A DNA stretch of 26,614 nucleotides from Bacillota bacterium (GTDB lineage: Bacteria > Bacillota > Bacilli > Paenibacillales > Paenibacillaceae): positions 1-26,614 of the forward strand of contig JAEWPC010000046.1 of assembly GCA_023460795.1 (NCBI GenBank). Reading direction: 5' to 3'. Below are positions 1-8,192 of this stretch, piece by piece; within the stretch, counting starts at the first letter, position 1; every line of letters begins with the position of its first letter. The position numbers and the translations under genes are program-made. The notes beneath the pieces were generated by a model, which was not told the origin of the DNA, made no database searches, and worked only from the letters and a program-made list of their open reading frames with translations.

Positions 1-223
1 TCTAACGGTATCACAGACCTCTACAGCACGGAACTCCCGAGTTCGCACGCTCTAACGGTATCACAGACCTCTACAGCACGGAACTCCCGAGTATCCTCGC
101 TCTAACGGCCTCACAGACCTCTACAGCACATATACCCCGAGTATGCTCGCTCTAACGGTTTCACAGACCTCTACAGCACATATACCCCGAGTTCGCTCGC
201 TCTAACGGTCTCGCAGACCTCTA
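1..223. repeat. 50-bp tandem repeat array (4 units plus a partial fifth)
   Basis: Four consecutive 50-bp units start at 1, 51, 101 and 151, and a diverging partial unit starts at 201. Each begins TCTAACGG, carries CAGACCTCTA near its middle and ends CTCGC or CACGC. Units 1-2 share GGAACTCCC where units 3-4 have TATACCCC, so the array looks built from two sub-types. The window begins exactly at a unit boundary, so the array probably continues to the left. No convincing gene lies here. The array sits downstream of the odhB terminator, in non-coding DNA. Confidence 0.9.
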
Positions 224-273
224 GTTGGGTGGGCTACGGGAGTACGGCGATATAGAGGTCGATTTGACCTCTA
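216..273. repeat. overlapping inverted repeats at the array edge
   Basis: GACCTCTA at 216-223 (within the last partial array unit) is the perfect reverse complement of TAGAGGTC at 253-260. That in turn is the perfect complement of a second GACCTCTA at 266-273, with a 5-nt loop. The middle arm can therefore pair with either flank, giving two mutually exclusive hairpins. The same GACCTCTA word occurs in every 50-bp unit. Function is unknown. Confidence 0.7.
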
Positions 274-302
274 CCGGGATGCCGCTTCTAAACACATGGC
301 AC

Positions 303-347
303 AAAAAACGCCGCTGCAGCGGTATCACGTACCGTTACAGCGGCGTT
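303..347 (-). terminator. rho-independent terminator of odhAB
   Basis: An 18-bp stem (307-324 with 330-347, 16 of 18 paired) encloses a 5-nt loop. Read on the minus strand it is followed by a run of six T (A tract at 303-308). It lies 14 bp past the odhB stop codon, as expected for the end of the odhA-odhB transcript. Confidence 0.85.
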
Positions 348-360
348 CGATAGGAACTTA

Positions 361-1620
361 TTAACCTTCAAGAAGCAGCGTTTCTGGATCTTCGAGCATT
401 TCCTTCACTTTGACGAGGAATTGCACGGCTTCGGCGCCGTCGACGATACGGTGGTCGTAGGAGAGGGCGATGTACATCATCGGACGGTTCTCCATACGTT
501 CCGCGTCGATCGCGACCGGACGAAACTGGATCTTGTGCATGCCGAGAATGCCGACTTGCGGAGCGTTCAGGATCGGCGTCGAGAGCAGCGAGCCGAACGT
601 GCCGCCGTTCGTGATCGTGAACGTGCCGCCCTGAAGCTCGGACAGCTCGAGCGAGTTGCTGCGCGCTTTGGTCGCGAGGTTCACGATCGTGCGCTCGATT
701 TCGGCGAAGCCGAGGCGGTCCGCTTCGCGTACGACCGGCACGACCAAACCTTCTTTGGCCGATACGGCGATGCCGATGTCGTAGTACTTCTTGACGATGA
801 TGTCGTCGCCGCTGATTTCAGCGTTCAGCAGAGGGAAAGCCTTAAGGGCGCCGACGACCGCTTTCGTGAAGAAGGACATGAAGCCGAGGCCGACGTCGTG
901 CTTCTCTTTGAACGAGTCTTTGCGGCGTTTGCGGATTTCCATGATCGCGGACATGTCGACTTCGTTGAACGTCGTCAGCATCGCGGCGGTGTGCTGCGCT
1001 TCGACGAGACGCTTAGCGATCGTCATGCGGCGGCGGGACATCTTGCGGCGCTCTTCCGGCTTCGCGTAGTTCGCCGTCGCGGTCTTGTCCGATGCCGGGC
1101 TAGGCGCAGCTTGCGCTGCGGGAGCCGGTGCGTTGCCGGCGGATTTCACGTCGGACGGAGAGATGCGGCCGATCGGATCGCGCGCAGCTACGCTGCTCAG
1201 GTCGATGCCTTGCTCGCGAGCCAGCTTGCGAGCGGCAGGCGAAGCGAGCGTCTGGCCAGCAGATGCCGCTGCCGCAGGAGCAACCGCAGGCGCAGATGCA
1301 GCTACAGGAGCCGCCGCCGCAGGAGCGGCAACCGGTGCAGGCGTCGCCGCAGGAGCAGGTGCGGCAGCCGGAGCCGCGCCAGCGGCTGCCTCGCCGATCG
1401 TGCCGACAGCTTCGCCGATTTTAACCGTATCGCCTTCTTTAGCCAGAATAGCGGTAACGACGCCATCCTGTTCGGCGCTGATTTCCAAGTTTACTTTGTC
1501 GGTCTCCAGCTCGAGCAGCAAGTCTCCTTGCTTAACGGCGTCTCCTACTTGAACGATCCATTTGGAGATCGTGCCTTCCGTGATGGATTCACCCATTGCT
1601 GGAACGATAATGTCAGACAT
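361..1620 (-). CDS. odhB: 2-oxoglutarate dehydrogenase E2, dihydrolipoyllysine-residue succinyltransferase
   Basis: This is the E2 core of the 2-oxoglutarate dehydrogenase complex. It transfers the succinyl group from E1 to CoA in the TCA cycle (cytoplasm). The 419-aa length is normal for the family. Visible in order: an N-terminal lipoyl domain with the lipoylation motif ETDKVNLE (Lys42); an Ala/Pro-rich flexible linker at about 80-125; a peripheral subunit-binding domain at about 126-162 (SPAARKLAREQGIDL, DPIGRISPSDV); and a C-terminal acyltransferase domain ending in the catalytic DHRIVDG (His390, Asp394). The ATG follows odhA by 6 bp. Its ribosome binding site GGGAGGTAA overlaps the odhA stop codon, which suggests translational coupling. 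The E3 subunit (lpd) is not in the window. Distinguished from pyruvate dehydrogenase E2 by the odhA neighbour and the succinyltransferase-like sequence. Confidence 0.97.
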   Translation of the reverse strand: MSDIIVPAMGESITEGTISKWIVQVGDAVKQGDLLLELETDKVNLEISAEQDGVVTAILAKEGDTVKIGEAVGTIGEAAAGAAPAAAPAPAATPAPVAAPAAAAPVAASAPAVAPAAAASAGQTLASPAARKLAREQGIDLSSVAARDPIGRISPSDVKSAGNAPAPAAQAAPSPASDKTATANYAKPEERRKMSRRRMTIAKRLVEAQHTAAMLTTFNEVDMSAIMEIRKRRKDSFKEKHDVGLGFMSFFTKAVVGALKAFPLLNAEISGDDIIVKKYYDIGIAVSAKEGLVVPVVREADRLGFAEIERTIVNLATKARSNSLELSELQGGTFTITNGGTFGSLLSTPILNAPQVGILGMHKIQFRPVAIDAERMENRPMMYIALSYDHRIVDGAEAVQFLVKVKEMLEDPETLLLEG

Positions 1621-1626
1621 TCGAAG

Positions 1627-4497
1627 TTACCTCCCGGATTTTACAGCGGTTTTCTTTTTAGTGACGAGCGCTTGCGTGACGATATATTGCTGTTCGAGGA
1701 CGTGTACTTGCTGGAAGCCGCTTGCCGGGCTGGAGCGTTCCGGACGTCCGATGTAGCTGACCGTCGCTTCCGCCGGAGCGATCTCGCGAATGCGCGGCTC
1801 CATGTAGAACCAAGCTCCCATATTCTTCGGCTCTTCCTGAACCCAGACGATCTCGTTCAGCTCGGGATAACGATCGATGATCGCTTGAAGCTCCGCTTTC
1901 GGGAACGGATACAGCTGCTCGACGCGAACGACGTGCAGCCAGTCGCGGTCCGCATCGGTATTCTTCGTCAGCTCGTCGGCCAGGTCGATCGCGACTTTAC
2001 CCGTGCACAGTACGAGCCGTTGCACGCGTTTCGGCTGTTGGCCGAGACCCGGCTGCTCGAGAACGGGCTGGAACGAGCCTTCGCTCAGCGCCGACGCCGG
2101 CGAAGCGACGTGCGGGTTGCGGATCAAGCTCTTCGGCGCCATAACGACGAGCGGGCGAACCGCGTCGGTGTTCAAGATGGCCGCTTGATGGCGGAGCAAG
2201 TGGAAATACTGCGCCGCGCTGGACAAGTAAGCTACCGTCCAGTTCTCTTCGCCGCAAAGCTGCAGGAACCGCTCCATACGCGCGCTGGAATGCTCCGGGC
2301 CTTGGCCTTCGTAGCCGTGCGGCAGGAGCATGACCAAGCCGGAGCGCTGCTGCCACTTCGAACGTCCCGCGGAGATGAACTGGTCGATCAGCACTTGAGC
2401 GACGTTCACGAAGTCGCCGTACTGTGCTTCCCAGATCGTCATCGTTTCCGGCGCGTATACGTTGTACCCGTATTCGAAGCCAAGTACGCCGGCTTCCGAC
2501 AACGGGCTGTTGTGGATGGCGAAAGAAGCTTTCGATTCCGGCAATTCGTGCAGCGGGCAATATACCTCGCCTGTAACCGGATCGTGCAGGACCAGGTTGC
2601 GGTGCGCGAACGTCGCGCGTTCCACGTCTTGGCCGCTCAGGCGGATCGGCGTGCCGTCGGCAAGAATCGAAGCGAACGCCAGCGTCTCCGCGTGGCCCCA
2701 GTCGACTTTCTCGCCGTCGTTCAGCGCGTCGGCGCGACGCTCGAGAATACGCTGCAGCTTCGGATAGACGGTGAAGCTTTCAGGGAAGGCGAGCAATCCC
2801 TTGTTCATGCTGCGAAGCGTCTCGGCCGTAACGGCCGTTACCGGCTTGCTTGCCAGCGTGTTCGGTTCAGGCTGCGTCTGATGGACGGGATCTTTATGCT
2901 CTTGGCTCTTCACTTGATCGTAAGCGGCTTTGAGCTTGCGAAGCACGTCTTGCTTGATCGCTTCGGCGGCTTCCGCGGTCAGCGTGCCTTCGCGAACGAG
3001 CTTCTCCGCGTAAAGCTTGGCAACCGGGGAGTGCGCTTTAACCTTCTTATAAATAAGAGGCTGCGTCGTTTCCGGATCGTCCGTCTCGTTGTGGCCGTAG
3101 CGGCGGTATCCGATCAGGTCGATGACGAAATCTTTTTTGAATAGAGTACGGTAAGTGCTCGCCATACGCGCTGCGGCGATGACTGCTTCCGGTTCGTCGG
3201 CGTTGACGTGAATGATCGGAATTTCGTAGCCCTTGGCCACGTCGCTCGAGTAATGCGTCGAACGGGAGTCGAAGCTTTCCGTCGTGAAGCCGATCCGGTT
3301 GTTGACGATAACGTGCACTGTGCCGCCGTTCGAATAACCGCGCAGGTTATTGAAGTTGAGCGTCTCCGCGACGATGCCTTCTCCGGAGAACGCGGCGTCG
3401 CCGTGCATGATGATGGACGCGGCCGAATCGAAGTTCTGCGTCGGGAAGCCCGGCTCCGAACGATTATCCTGGGCGGCGCGGGCAAAACCGGCCACGACCG
3501 GATTCACGTATTCCAAGTGGCTCGGATTGTTCGCCATCGTCAGGCGGGTTTCCGCCGTTTCGCCGGTCTGAATCGAACGATTCGCGCCCAAGTGATATTT
3601 GACGTCGCCCGTCCAGCCGTAATTGATGCCGATCGAGCCTTCGGACGGGATCAGGTTCTTGTTCGGCGAATGATGGAACTCGGAGAAAATATTGCCGTAA
3701 GGCTTGCCCAATACGTGAGCAAGCACGTTCAAGCGGCCGCGGTGAGCCATCCCCATGACGATGTTGCGAGCGCCGTCGTTAATGAGCTCGTGAACGATTT
3801 CGTCGAGCAGCGGGATGAGCGCTTCGTTGCCTTCGACGGAGAAACGCTTCTGTCCGACGAACGTGCGTTGCAGGAAATCTTCGAATTGCTCGGCTTCGAG
3901 CAGCTTTCTAAGCAAAGCTTCCTTCTCGGACGCGAGAAGCTTCTTGGAAGGAAGCTTCGATTCCGCTTGTTGCTTCAGCCATTTGATCTCTTCTTCGTTA
4001 TGCACGTGGCCGAATTCGAACGCGATCGGTCCGGTATACGCCGCAAGCAGCTTGCGGTACGCTTCCCAGCTGTTCGCCAGCGCGATCGGCGCGTCTTCCC
4101 AGACGCACTCCGGAGGCAGGCTTCGCAGATCGTCTTCCGTCAATCCGTAAGTCGAAGGTTCGATCATATTCGCGCTTGCTTTCATATTAAGCTCCAGCGG
4201 ATCGATGTCCGCCGCGAGATGCCCGAACGCGCGGATGTTCCATGCGAGCTGACCGGCGGCGATCGCTTTCTTGAGCGAGCCGGTATCCAGCGTTCCGGAC
4301 GTAACGCGCGCTTCCGCCGATGCGGCTAACGCTTCGGAGCGCGGCGGGGCGCCCAAAGTCTCGAATAAGTCGCGATAGGCTTTGCTTACTGCCTCAGGAT
4401 CGTTCGTGTAAAGCTCGTATTGCTCTTGAATATAACCGAGATTGGGACCATAAAATTGCTGCCATTGTCCTTGCGAGTTTGCTTTGAATTCTGACAT
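1627..4497 (-). CDS. odhA: 2-oxoglutarate dehydrogenase E1 component
   Basis: Thiamine-diphosphate-dependent E1 subunit, which decarboxylates 2-oxoglutarate and succinylates the lipoyl group of OdhB. Family signatures are visible: GMAHRGRLNVLAHVLGK; the ThDP/Mg motif GDAAFSGEG with NNRIGFTT; YRRYGHNETDDP; the pyrimidine-binding part with EAQYGDFVNVAQ and LPHGYEGQGPEHSSARMERF; and a C-terminal WVQEEPKNMGAW. I place the start at the ATG at 4497 (MSEFKANSQG, 956 aa), because AGAGGG lies 7 nt upstream. An in-frame ATG at 4518 adds seven residues but has a poor ribosome binding site. Length is close to B. subtilis OdhA (about 940 aa). First gene of the odhAB operon, divergent from the oxidoreductase at 4805. 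Confidence 0.96.
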   Translation of the reverse strand: MSEFKANSQGQWQQFYGPNLGYIQEQYELYTNDPEAVSKAYRDLFETLGAPPRSEALAASAEARVTSGTLDTGSLKKAIAAGQLAWNIRAFGHLAADIDPLELNMKASANMIEPSTYGLTEDDLRSLPPECVWEDAPIALANSWEAYRKLLAAYTGPIAFEFGHVHNEEEIKWLKQQAESKLPSKKLLASEKEALLRKLLEAEQFEDFLQRTFVGQKRFSVEGNEALIPLLDEIVHELINDGARNIVMGMAHRGRLNVLAHVLGKPYGNIFSEFHHSPNKNLIPSEGSIGINYGWTGDVKYHLGANRSIQTGETAETRLTMANNPSHLEYVNPVVAGFARAAQDNRSEPGFPTQNFDSAASIIMHGDAAFSGEGIVAETLNFNNLRGYSNGGTVHVIVNNRIGFTTESFDSRSTHYSSDVAKGYEIPIIHVNADEPEAVIAAARMASTYRTLFKKDFVIDLIGYRRYGHNETDDPETTQPLIYKKVKAHSPVAKLYAEKLVREGTLTAEAAEAIKQDVLRKLKAAYDQVKSQEHKDPVHQTQPEPNTLASKPVTAVTAETLRSMNKGLLAFPESFTVYPKLQRILERRADALNDGEKVDWGHAETLAFASILADGTPIRLSGQDVERATFAHRNLVLHDPVTGEVYCPLHELPESKASFAIHNSPLSEAGVLGFEYGYNVYAPETMTIWEAQYGDFVNVAQVLIDQFISAGRSKWQQRSGLVMLLPHGYEGQGPEHSSARMERFLQLCGEENWTVAYLSSAAQYFHLLRHQAAILNTDAVRPLVVMAPKSLIRNPHVASPASALSEGSFQPVLEQPGLGQQPKRVQRLVLCTGKVAIDLADELTKNTDADRDWLHVVRVEQLYPFPKAELQAIIDRYPELNEIVWVQEEPKNMGAWFYMEPRIREIAPAEATVSYIGRPERSSPASGFQQVHVLEQQYIVTQALVTKKKTAVKSGR

Positions 4498-4616
4498 TCC
4501 GCATCCCTCTATGTTCATGGTGGATTACCTATTATTGCGCCAAGCTCGGCGCTGACCTTCAGAACTATTCTAACGCTTTCGAGTCAGATATAAAAATGAT
4601 GATTAAACATGATAAC

Positions 4617-4633
4617 GATCTAAAATTTAGATC
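4617..4633. promoter_or_regulatory. palindrome in the odhA/oxidoreductase divergent intergenic region
   Basis: GATCTAAA-A-TTTAGATC is a perfect 8-bp inverted repeat with a single central base. It lies 120 bp upstream of odhA and 170 bp upstream of the divergent gene, in the 307-bp intergenic region 4498-4804. Size and placement fit a binding site for a dimeric regulator, but no regulator is identified. The region also holds a short GCGCC/GGCGC hairpin (4537-4552) in the odhA leader. I could not assign a confident -35/-10 pair in either direction. Confidence 0.4.
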
Positions 4634-4804
4634 ATTCATGGCGTGCATTTCCACGTTCCCGGACAGCTTACTTCATTATGCTTCAAAAGTCGCCGCAATA
4701 TCGTCCCGATGCCATATTTTGCGCGGTTACGCGCGAATTTTGCGTCCGAACGTTCCTTTCACCGTATTAAGATGGGGCTAAAAGATCTTAAGAAGGTGAA
4801 TCCG

Positions 4805-5872
4805 ATGATTCGGAAGGAAATTCTCATTATTGGCGGTGGACAGGCTGGCATCGCGATGGGTTATTATTTGCGCCTTAAGGGAGCGGACTTTGCCATACTC
4901 GATTCGAGCGCTAGAACAGGCGACAGCTGGCGGGTCCGGTACGATTCGCTGCGTCTGTTCACGCCGAGGCAATATAGCAGTCTTCCGGGATATTCGTTCC
5001 CGGGCGATCCAAGCGGCACGCCGACGAAAGACGAAGCGGCGGATTATCTGGAGGAGTACGTCGATCGATTCGAGCTCCCGGTCATTCATCGCGCTAGCAT
5101 CGTGCGGATGGAGCGGAGGGACGGCGGATTCTACCTGCGGAGCGAGAGCGGAGAGGAGTTCCAGGCCGACCGGGTCGTCGTTGCGACGGGGCCGTTCCAT
5201 CGGCCTTTCATCCCCGGCATCTCGCGATTCGCCAGCGAAGACGTCGTGCAAATCCACAGCTCGCTGTATCGGAATAGCAAGGACTTGCAGCCCGGCGCTA
5301 CGCTTGTCGTCGGAGGCGGCAACTCGGGGGCGCAGCTTGCGGTCGAGCTCGCGGAAGATCGCGAAGTGACGATTGCCGTAAGCGAGCCGCTGAGCTTCAA
5401 GCCTTTGACGATATTAGGGAAGAGCATGTTCTGGTATTACGACAAGCTCGGCTTCATGAGGGCGAAGCGAACGTCTGCCAGAGGCAGACTGATGCAGCGT
5501 CAGCCCAACGCTATCTATGGGTTGGAGCTTCGCGGCCTTCTCGATCGGAATCGGGTGTCCCTGAAGCCGAGAGCAACGAACATCAACGGGGACAGGGTGA
5601 TCTTCCAAGACGGCAGTTCCGGCAAATATCGCAATATCGTATGGGCAACCGGATTCCGGCCGTCGTACGACTGGATCCGAATCGAGGGGCTCTTGAATGA
5701 AGACGGTACTCTGAGGCATCGGATGGGGGAGACGGAAGTGCCGGGTTTATTTTTCCTAGGGCTTACTTGGCAAACTTGTCGGGGCTCCGCGTTAATGGGA
5801 TGGGTGAAGCACGACGCCGAGGTTTTGTCCGAAAGGTTATTCCCCGTGTCGCCGAAACGCTCCAAAGCATGA
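4805..5872 (+). CDS. CzcO-like NAD(P)/FAD-dependent oxidoreductase
   Basis: A 355-aa flavoprotein of the flavin-monooxygenase-like/CzcO group, probably a soluble cytoplasmic oxidoreductase with unknown substrate. It has an N-terminal FAD Rossmann motif, IIGGGQAG (residues 8-15). TGDSWRVRYDSLRLFTP follows (about 38-54), typical of FMO-like proteins, then VVVATGPFHRPFIPG (124-138) and a second dinucleotide motif VVGGGNSGAQ (168-177), presumably for NAD(P)H. Near the C terminus is ATGFRP (281-286), followed by GLFFLGL. The reading frame is open back to 4643, but the start at 4805 is chosen because AAGGTG lies 6 nt upstream and the FAD motif begins eight residues in, as usual. A small protein gene follows 37 bp later on the same strand. 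The neighbours do not indicate the substrate. Confidence 0.88.
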   Translation: MIRKEILIIGGGQAGIAMGYYLRLKGADFAILDSSARTGDSWRVRYDSLRLFTPRQYSSLPGYSFPGDPSGTPTKDEAADYLEEYVDRFELPVIHRASIVRMERRDGGFYLRSESGEEFQADRVVVATGPFHRPFIPGISRFASEDVVQIHSSLYRNSKDLQPGATLVVGGGNSGAQLAVELAEDREVTIAVSEPLSFKPLTILGKSMFWYYDKLGFMRAKRTSARGRLMQRQPNAIYGLELRGLLDRNRVSLKPRATNINGDRVIFQDGSSGKYRNIVWATGFRPSYDWIRIEGLLNEDGTLRHRMGETEVPGLFFLGLTWQTCRGSALMGWVKHDAEVLSERLFPVSPKRSKA

Positions 5873-5909
5873 TATAGTTAAAATAATCCAATCGCAAAGG
5901 GGCGATCCA

Positions 5910-6566
5910 ATGGTTCCGGCTACCGAACGCGTTGTCCGAGCATCTCGGGTATTGCCGACGTATGCGCAGTTTCCGTTCGACCAATGGGCGGAAACCCGTT
6001 ATCGCCCCAGCGCAAGAAAAGGCGTTGCCACGCGATCTTTCGATCGAGGGGCCAAAGCGGCGGCGATCGGCATCGTAAGAGTGCTGATCGCGATTCAAGA
6101 CGTTCATTCCGAGGCATCGGATCACGAGGACGTCGACGACGATGAATCGGCGATCGAATACGTGCGCAGGATTGTGTACTCCTATAACAACCTTCGCGAG
6201 GCGATGAGGGATACAGACCCGTATTTGAATCCGAAGGTGATGAACGGTCTGGAGCTGCAGATCGAAGCGAGCGATTACGAGCGCCTCGGCATTCGCCTCG
6301 CCGAGGACGGCAGCTTGGAACTGGACGAAGAGGCGTTCCGCGGACGTTACGACGGTCGGACGGATCGGTTGTTAGAGGCGCTGGGTGACGTAAGAGGGCT
6401 GCCGACCGCGTTGCGAGAGGCGACCGAGCGTTACATCGGCGTACCGGCCAGCCAGCTGCTGAACGATAAAATTTTCGATACGAGACCGAAGCCGGGATAT
6501 CCTCCAAGGCTGCAAGCCGGCTTGCGTCTGTCGATGACGGGGATATTGCTGGATATGGTCATGTAA
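5910..6566 (+). CDS. uncharacterised 218-aa protein, weakly FliD C-terminus-like
   Basis: I do not recognise this family with certainty. The ATG has a good ribosome binding site (AAAGGGGCG, 5-nt gap). No signal peptide or membrane segment is visible. The N-terminal third is basic. A short acidic stretch (DHEDVDDDES, about 71-80) is followed by helices with YVRRIVYSYNNLREAM. The segment around YERLGIRLAEDGSLELDEEAF resembles the 'GI-x-DG-x-L-x-LDE-x-x-F' pattern near the C terminus of flagellar cap protein FliD. The protein is much shorter than FliD, and no flagellar gene is nearby, so this is only a hint. It follows the oxidoreductase on the same strand and ends at a bidirectional terminator. 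Confidence 0.75.
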   Translation: MVPATERVVRASRVLPTYAQFPFDQWAETRYRPSARKGVATRSFDRGAKAAAIGIVRVLIAIQDVHSEASDHEDVDDDESAIEYVRRIVYSYNNLREAMRDTDPYLNPKVMNGLELQIEASDYERLGIRLAEDGSLELDEEAFRGRYDGRTDRLLEALGDVRGLPTALREATERYIGVPASQLLNDKIFDTRPKPGYPPRLQAGLRLSMTGILLDMVM

Positions 6567-6571
6567 AATAA

Positions 6572-6611
6572 AACACCGCCTGCCCCGTGTCGTATTCGGG
6601 GAGGCGGTGTT
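6572..6611. terminator. bidirectional terminator between converging transcripts
   Basis: AACACCGCCT and AGGCGGTGTT arms, extended by GCCCCG/CGGGG with one bulged base, enclose a 9-nt loop. Read on the minus strand it is followed by TTTTATTTT, so it best fits the end of mqnB-mqnD. It also lies 5 bp after the stop codon of the plus-strand gene at 5910. Confidence 0.85.
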
Positions 6612-6618
6612 GTTCGTA

Positions 6619-7458
6619 TTAGCGGAGCTTGGCGAGGTCGAACGGAGGTACGAGTCCTTCGTTCATGGCGCGTCCGAGCAAACTCTCGACCGCGGCGTAA
6701 CCGTCCTCTCCAAGGTTGGCGGTAAAGGCGTTCACGTAGAGCTCGATGTGCGCTTTGGCGACGGCAGGATCCATCTCTTGCGCGTGTTCGCGGACATAGT
6801 CGCTCGATGCTTCGGGATGAGCCCACGCGTAGTCGACCGATTCGCGAATCCATCCGGCGATCGACTCGGTGTCGAGTCCTCGTCTGGAGATGATCGCTCC
6901 GAGCGGGATCGGCAAGCCGGTATCCTGCTCCCACCAGCTGCCCATGTCTTCGAGCAAGGTCAGCCCATACGACCCGTAAGTGAACCGGGCTTCGTGAATG
7001 ACGAGACCCGCGTCGACTTCGCCTTTCTGAACGGCGGGCATGATCTCATGGAACGGCATGACGACGATCTTCCCGACGCCGCCCGGCACGTTCTTGGCTG
7101 CCCACAGCCGGAACAGCAAGTACGCGGTGGAACGTTCGCTCGGCACGGCGACGACGGCGCCGGATAGCTGCGCAGGGTCTTGCGGGTTCGCGGCTTTGCC
7201 GTTGGTCAGGACGAGCGGTCCGCAACCGCGTCCGAGCGCGCCTCCGCATGGAAGCAGCGCGTAATTGTCCAATACCCAGGGGAGAGCGGCGTAGGATATT
7301 TTCATCACCTCGGGGCCTTCCCCTTGAAGCGCTAAATAATTCGTAATATCGATATCGGCATAAGTAACGTCCAGCTCGGGTGCTCCGGGGATTAGCCCGT
7401 GAGCCCAAGCGTGGAAGACGAAAGTATCGTTCGGGCAAGGCGAATAAGCGATTCTCAT
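6619..7458 (-). CDS. mqnD: 1,4-dihydroxy-6-naphthoate synthase (futalosine pathway)
   Basis: MqnD converts cyclic dehypoxanthinyl futalosine to 1,4-dihydroxy-6-naphthoate in the futalosine route to menaquinone. The 279-aa length is typical. The N terminus MRIAYSPCPNDTFVFHAW with DIDITNYLA is characteristic of the family, which has a periplasmic-binding-protein-like fold. Further family-like segments are GCGPLVL and the VPSERSTAYLLFRLW region. The start codon overlaps the mqnB stop by 4 bp (ATGA), so the two genes are translationally coupled. MqnA and MqnC, needed for the complete pathway, are not in this window. Confidence 0.93.
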   Translation of the reverse strand: MRIAYSPCPNDTFVFHAWAHGLIPGAPELDVTYADIDITNYLALQGEGPEVMKISYAALPWVLDNYALLPCGGALGRGCGPLVLTNGKAANPQDPAQLSGAVVAVPSERSTAYLLFRLWAAKNVPGGVGKIVVMPFHEIMPAVQKGEVDAGLVIHEARFTYGSYGLTLLEDMGSWWEQDTGLPIPLGAIISRRGLDTESIAGWIRESVDYAWAHPEASSDYVREHAQEMDPAVAKAHIELYVNAFTANLGEDGYAAVESLLGRAMNEGLVPPFDLAKLR

Positions 7459-8105
7459 AGATGTAGTCCCTCCGTTAAATGATCGAATGCGGCCTCGAGC
7501 GATCTGAGAGCGTCGCCGATCCGCCAGGCGTCCCGGTCGCGCGGGCCGACGCGATTGGAGATCGCGCGGATTTCGAGCGCGGGGATTCCCTTGGCTTGTG
7601 AGGCGGCGGCAACGCCGTAGCCTTCCATTCCTTCGGCGACGACGCCGGGTACGCGCTCGGCGAGGCGCGCGGCGGTAGCGGCCGAGCCGGTGGCCGTGCT
7701 CACGGTGATGATCGGACCATAGTTGGCCACGATTCCGGCTTTATGAAGTGCGCTAACGGCGCGGTCGGCTGCCGGCTTGTCCGCTTGCACGCGGGACGTG
7801 CCGAAGCCGAGCTCGTCCACGCTGCTGAACCCCACGGGCGTCTCGACGCCTAAGTCTGCCGCCACGATCTCGGTCGCGACGACAACGTCGCCGATATCGG
7901 CGCGACCCTCGAAGCCGCCGGCAATGCCGGCGCTGATGACCAGGCGGTACTCGCCGCTCATCAAAGCCGTCGTCGTGCTGATCGCTGCCGCGACCGGACC
8001 GACCCCGGCGACTTTCGCCTCGAACCGATCGTCACCTTTCAATCCGCGCATAACCGCGTCACGCTCAGCTTCCACGGCTGTCATGACTAATATTTTACCG
8101 TTCAT
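7455..8105 (-). CDS. mqnB: futalosine hydrolase
   Basis: MqnB removes hypoxanthine from futalosine to give dehypoxanthinyl futalosine. The 216-aa protein belongs to the nucleoside phosphorylase/MTAN fold. It shows MTAVEAERDAV at the N terminus, GVGPVAAA, SAGIAGGF, GDVVVATE and, near the C terminus, VVAEGMEGYGVAAA followed by EIRAISNRVGPRD. The mqnD neighbour (4-bp overlap) separates it from MTA/SAH nucleosidase. The ribosome binding region has GGAGAGACGGGG upstream of the ATG. A TATAAT-containing promoter lies about 45 bp upstream. Confidence 0.92.
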   Translation of the reverse strand: MNGKILVMTAVEAERDAVMRGLKGDDRFEAKVAGVGPVAAAISTTTALMSGEYRLVISAGIAGGFEGRADIGDVVVATEIVAADLGVETPVGFSSVDELGFGTSRVQADKPAADRAVSALHKAGIVANYGPIITVSTATGSAATAARLAERVPGVVAEGMEGYGVAAASQAKGIPALEIRAISNRVGPRDRDAWRIGDALRSLEAAFDHLTEGLHL

Positions 8106-8148
8106 CGTTCCCCGTCTCTCCTTCTATTCCGTGCGTTCAACTTACCTC

Positions 8149-8178
8149 ATTATAGTCCCTTCCTTTTGGAGAGTCCAA
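8149..8178 (-). promoter_or_regulatory. probable sigma-A promoter of mqnB-mqnD
   Basis: On the minus strand, TTGGAC (8173-8178) and a perfect TATAAT (8149-8154) are separated by 18 bp, about 45 bp upstream of the mqnB ATG. The -10 is consensus and the -35 is weak. The -35 lies only 15 bp from the start of the 51-bp repeat array. Confidence 0.6.
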
Positions 8179-8192
8179 ATGGCAGGTTTAGG

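Noticed and set aside
1..223. Possible CRISPR array
   Set aside because: Units are contiguous 50-mers with graded divergence and no unique spacers, so it is a simple tandem array.
421..3144. A 907-codon open frame on the plus strand, antisense to odhB and odhA
   Set aside because: It lies wholly opposite two clear TCA-cycle genes, has low-complexity Arg/Ala/Val-rich composition and no ribosome binding site or recognisable domain. Long antisense frames are common in GC-rich DNA.
4643..4804. N-terminal extension of the flavoprotein oxidoreductase
   Set aside because: The extra 54 residues do not resemble the family, and the start at 4805 has a good ribosome binding site directly before the FAD motif.
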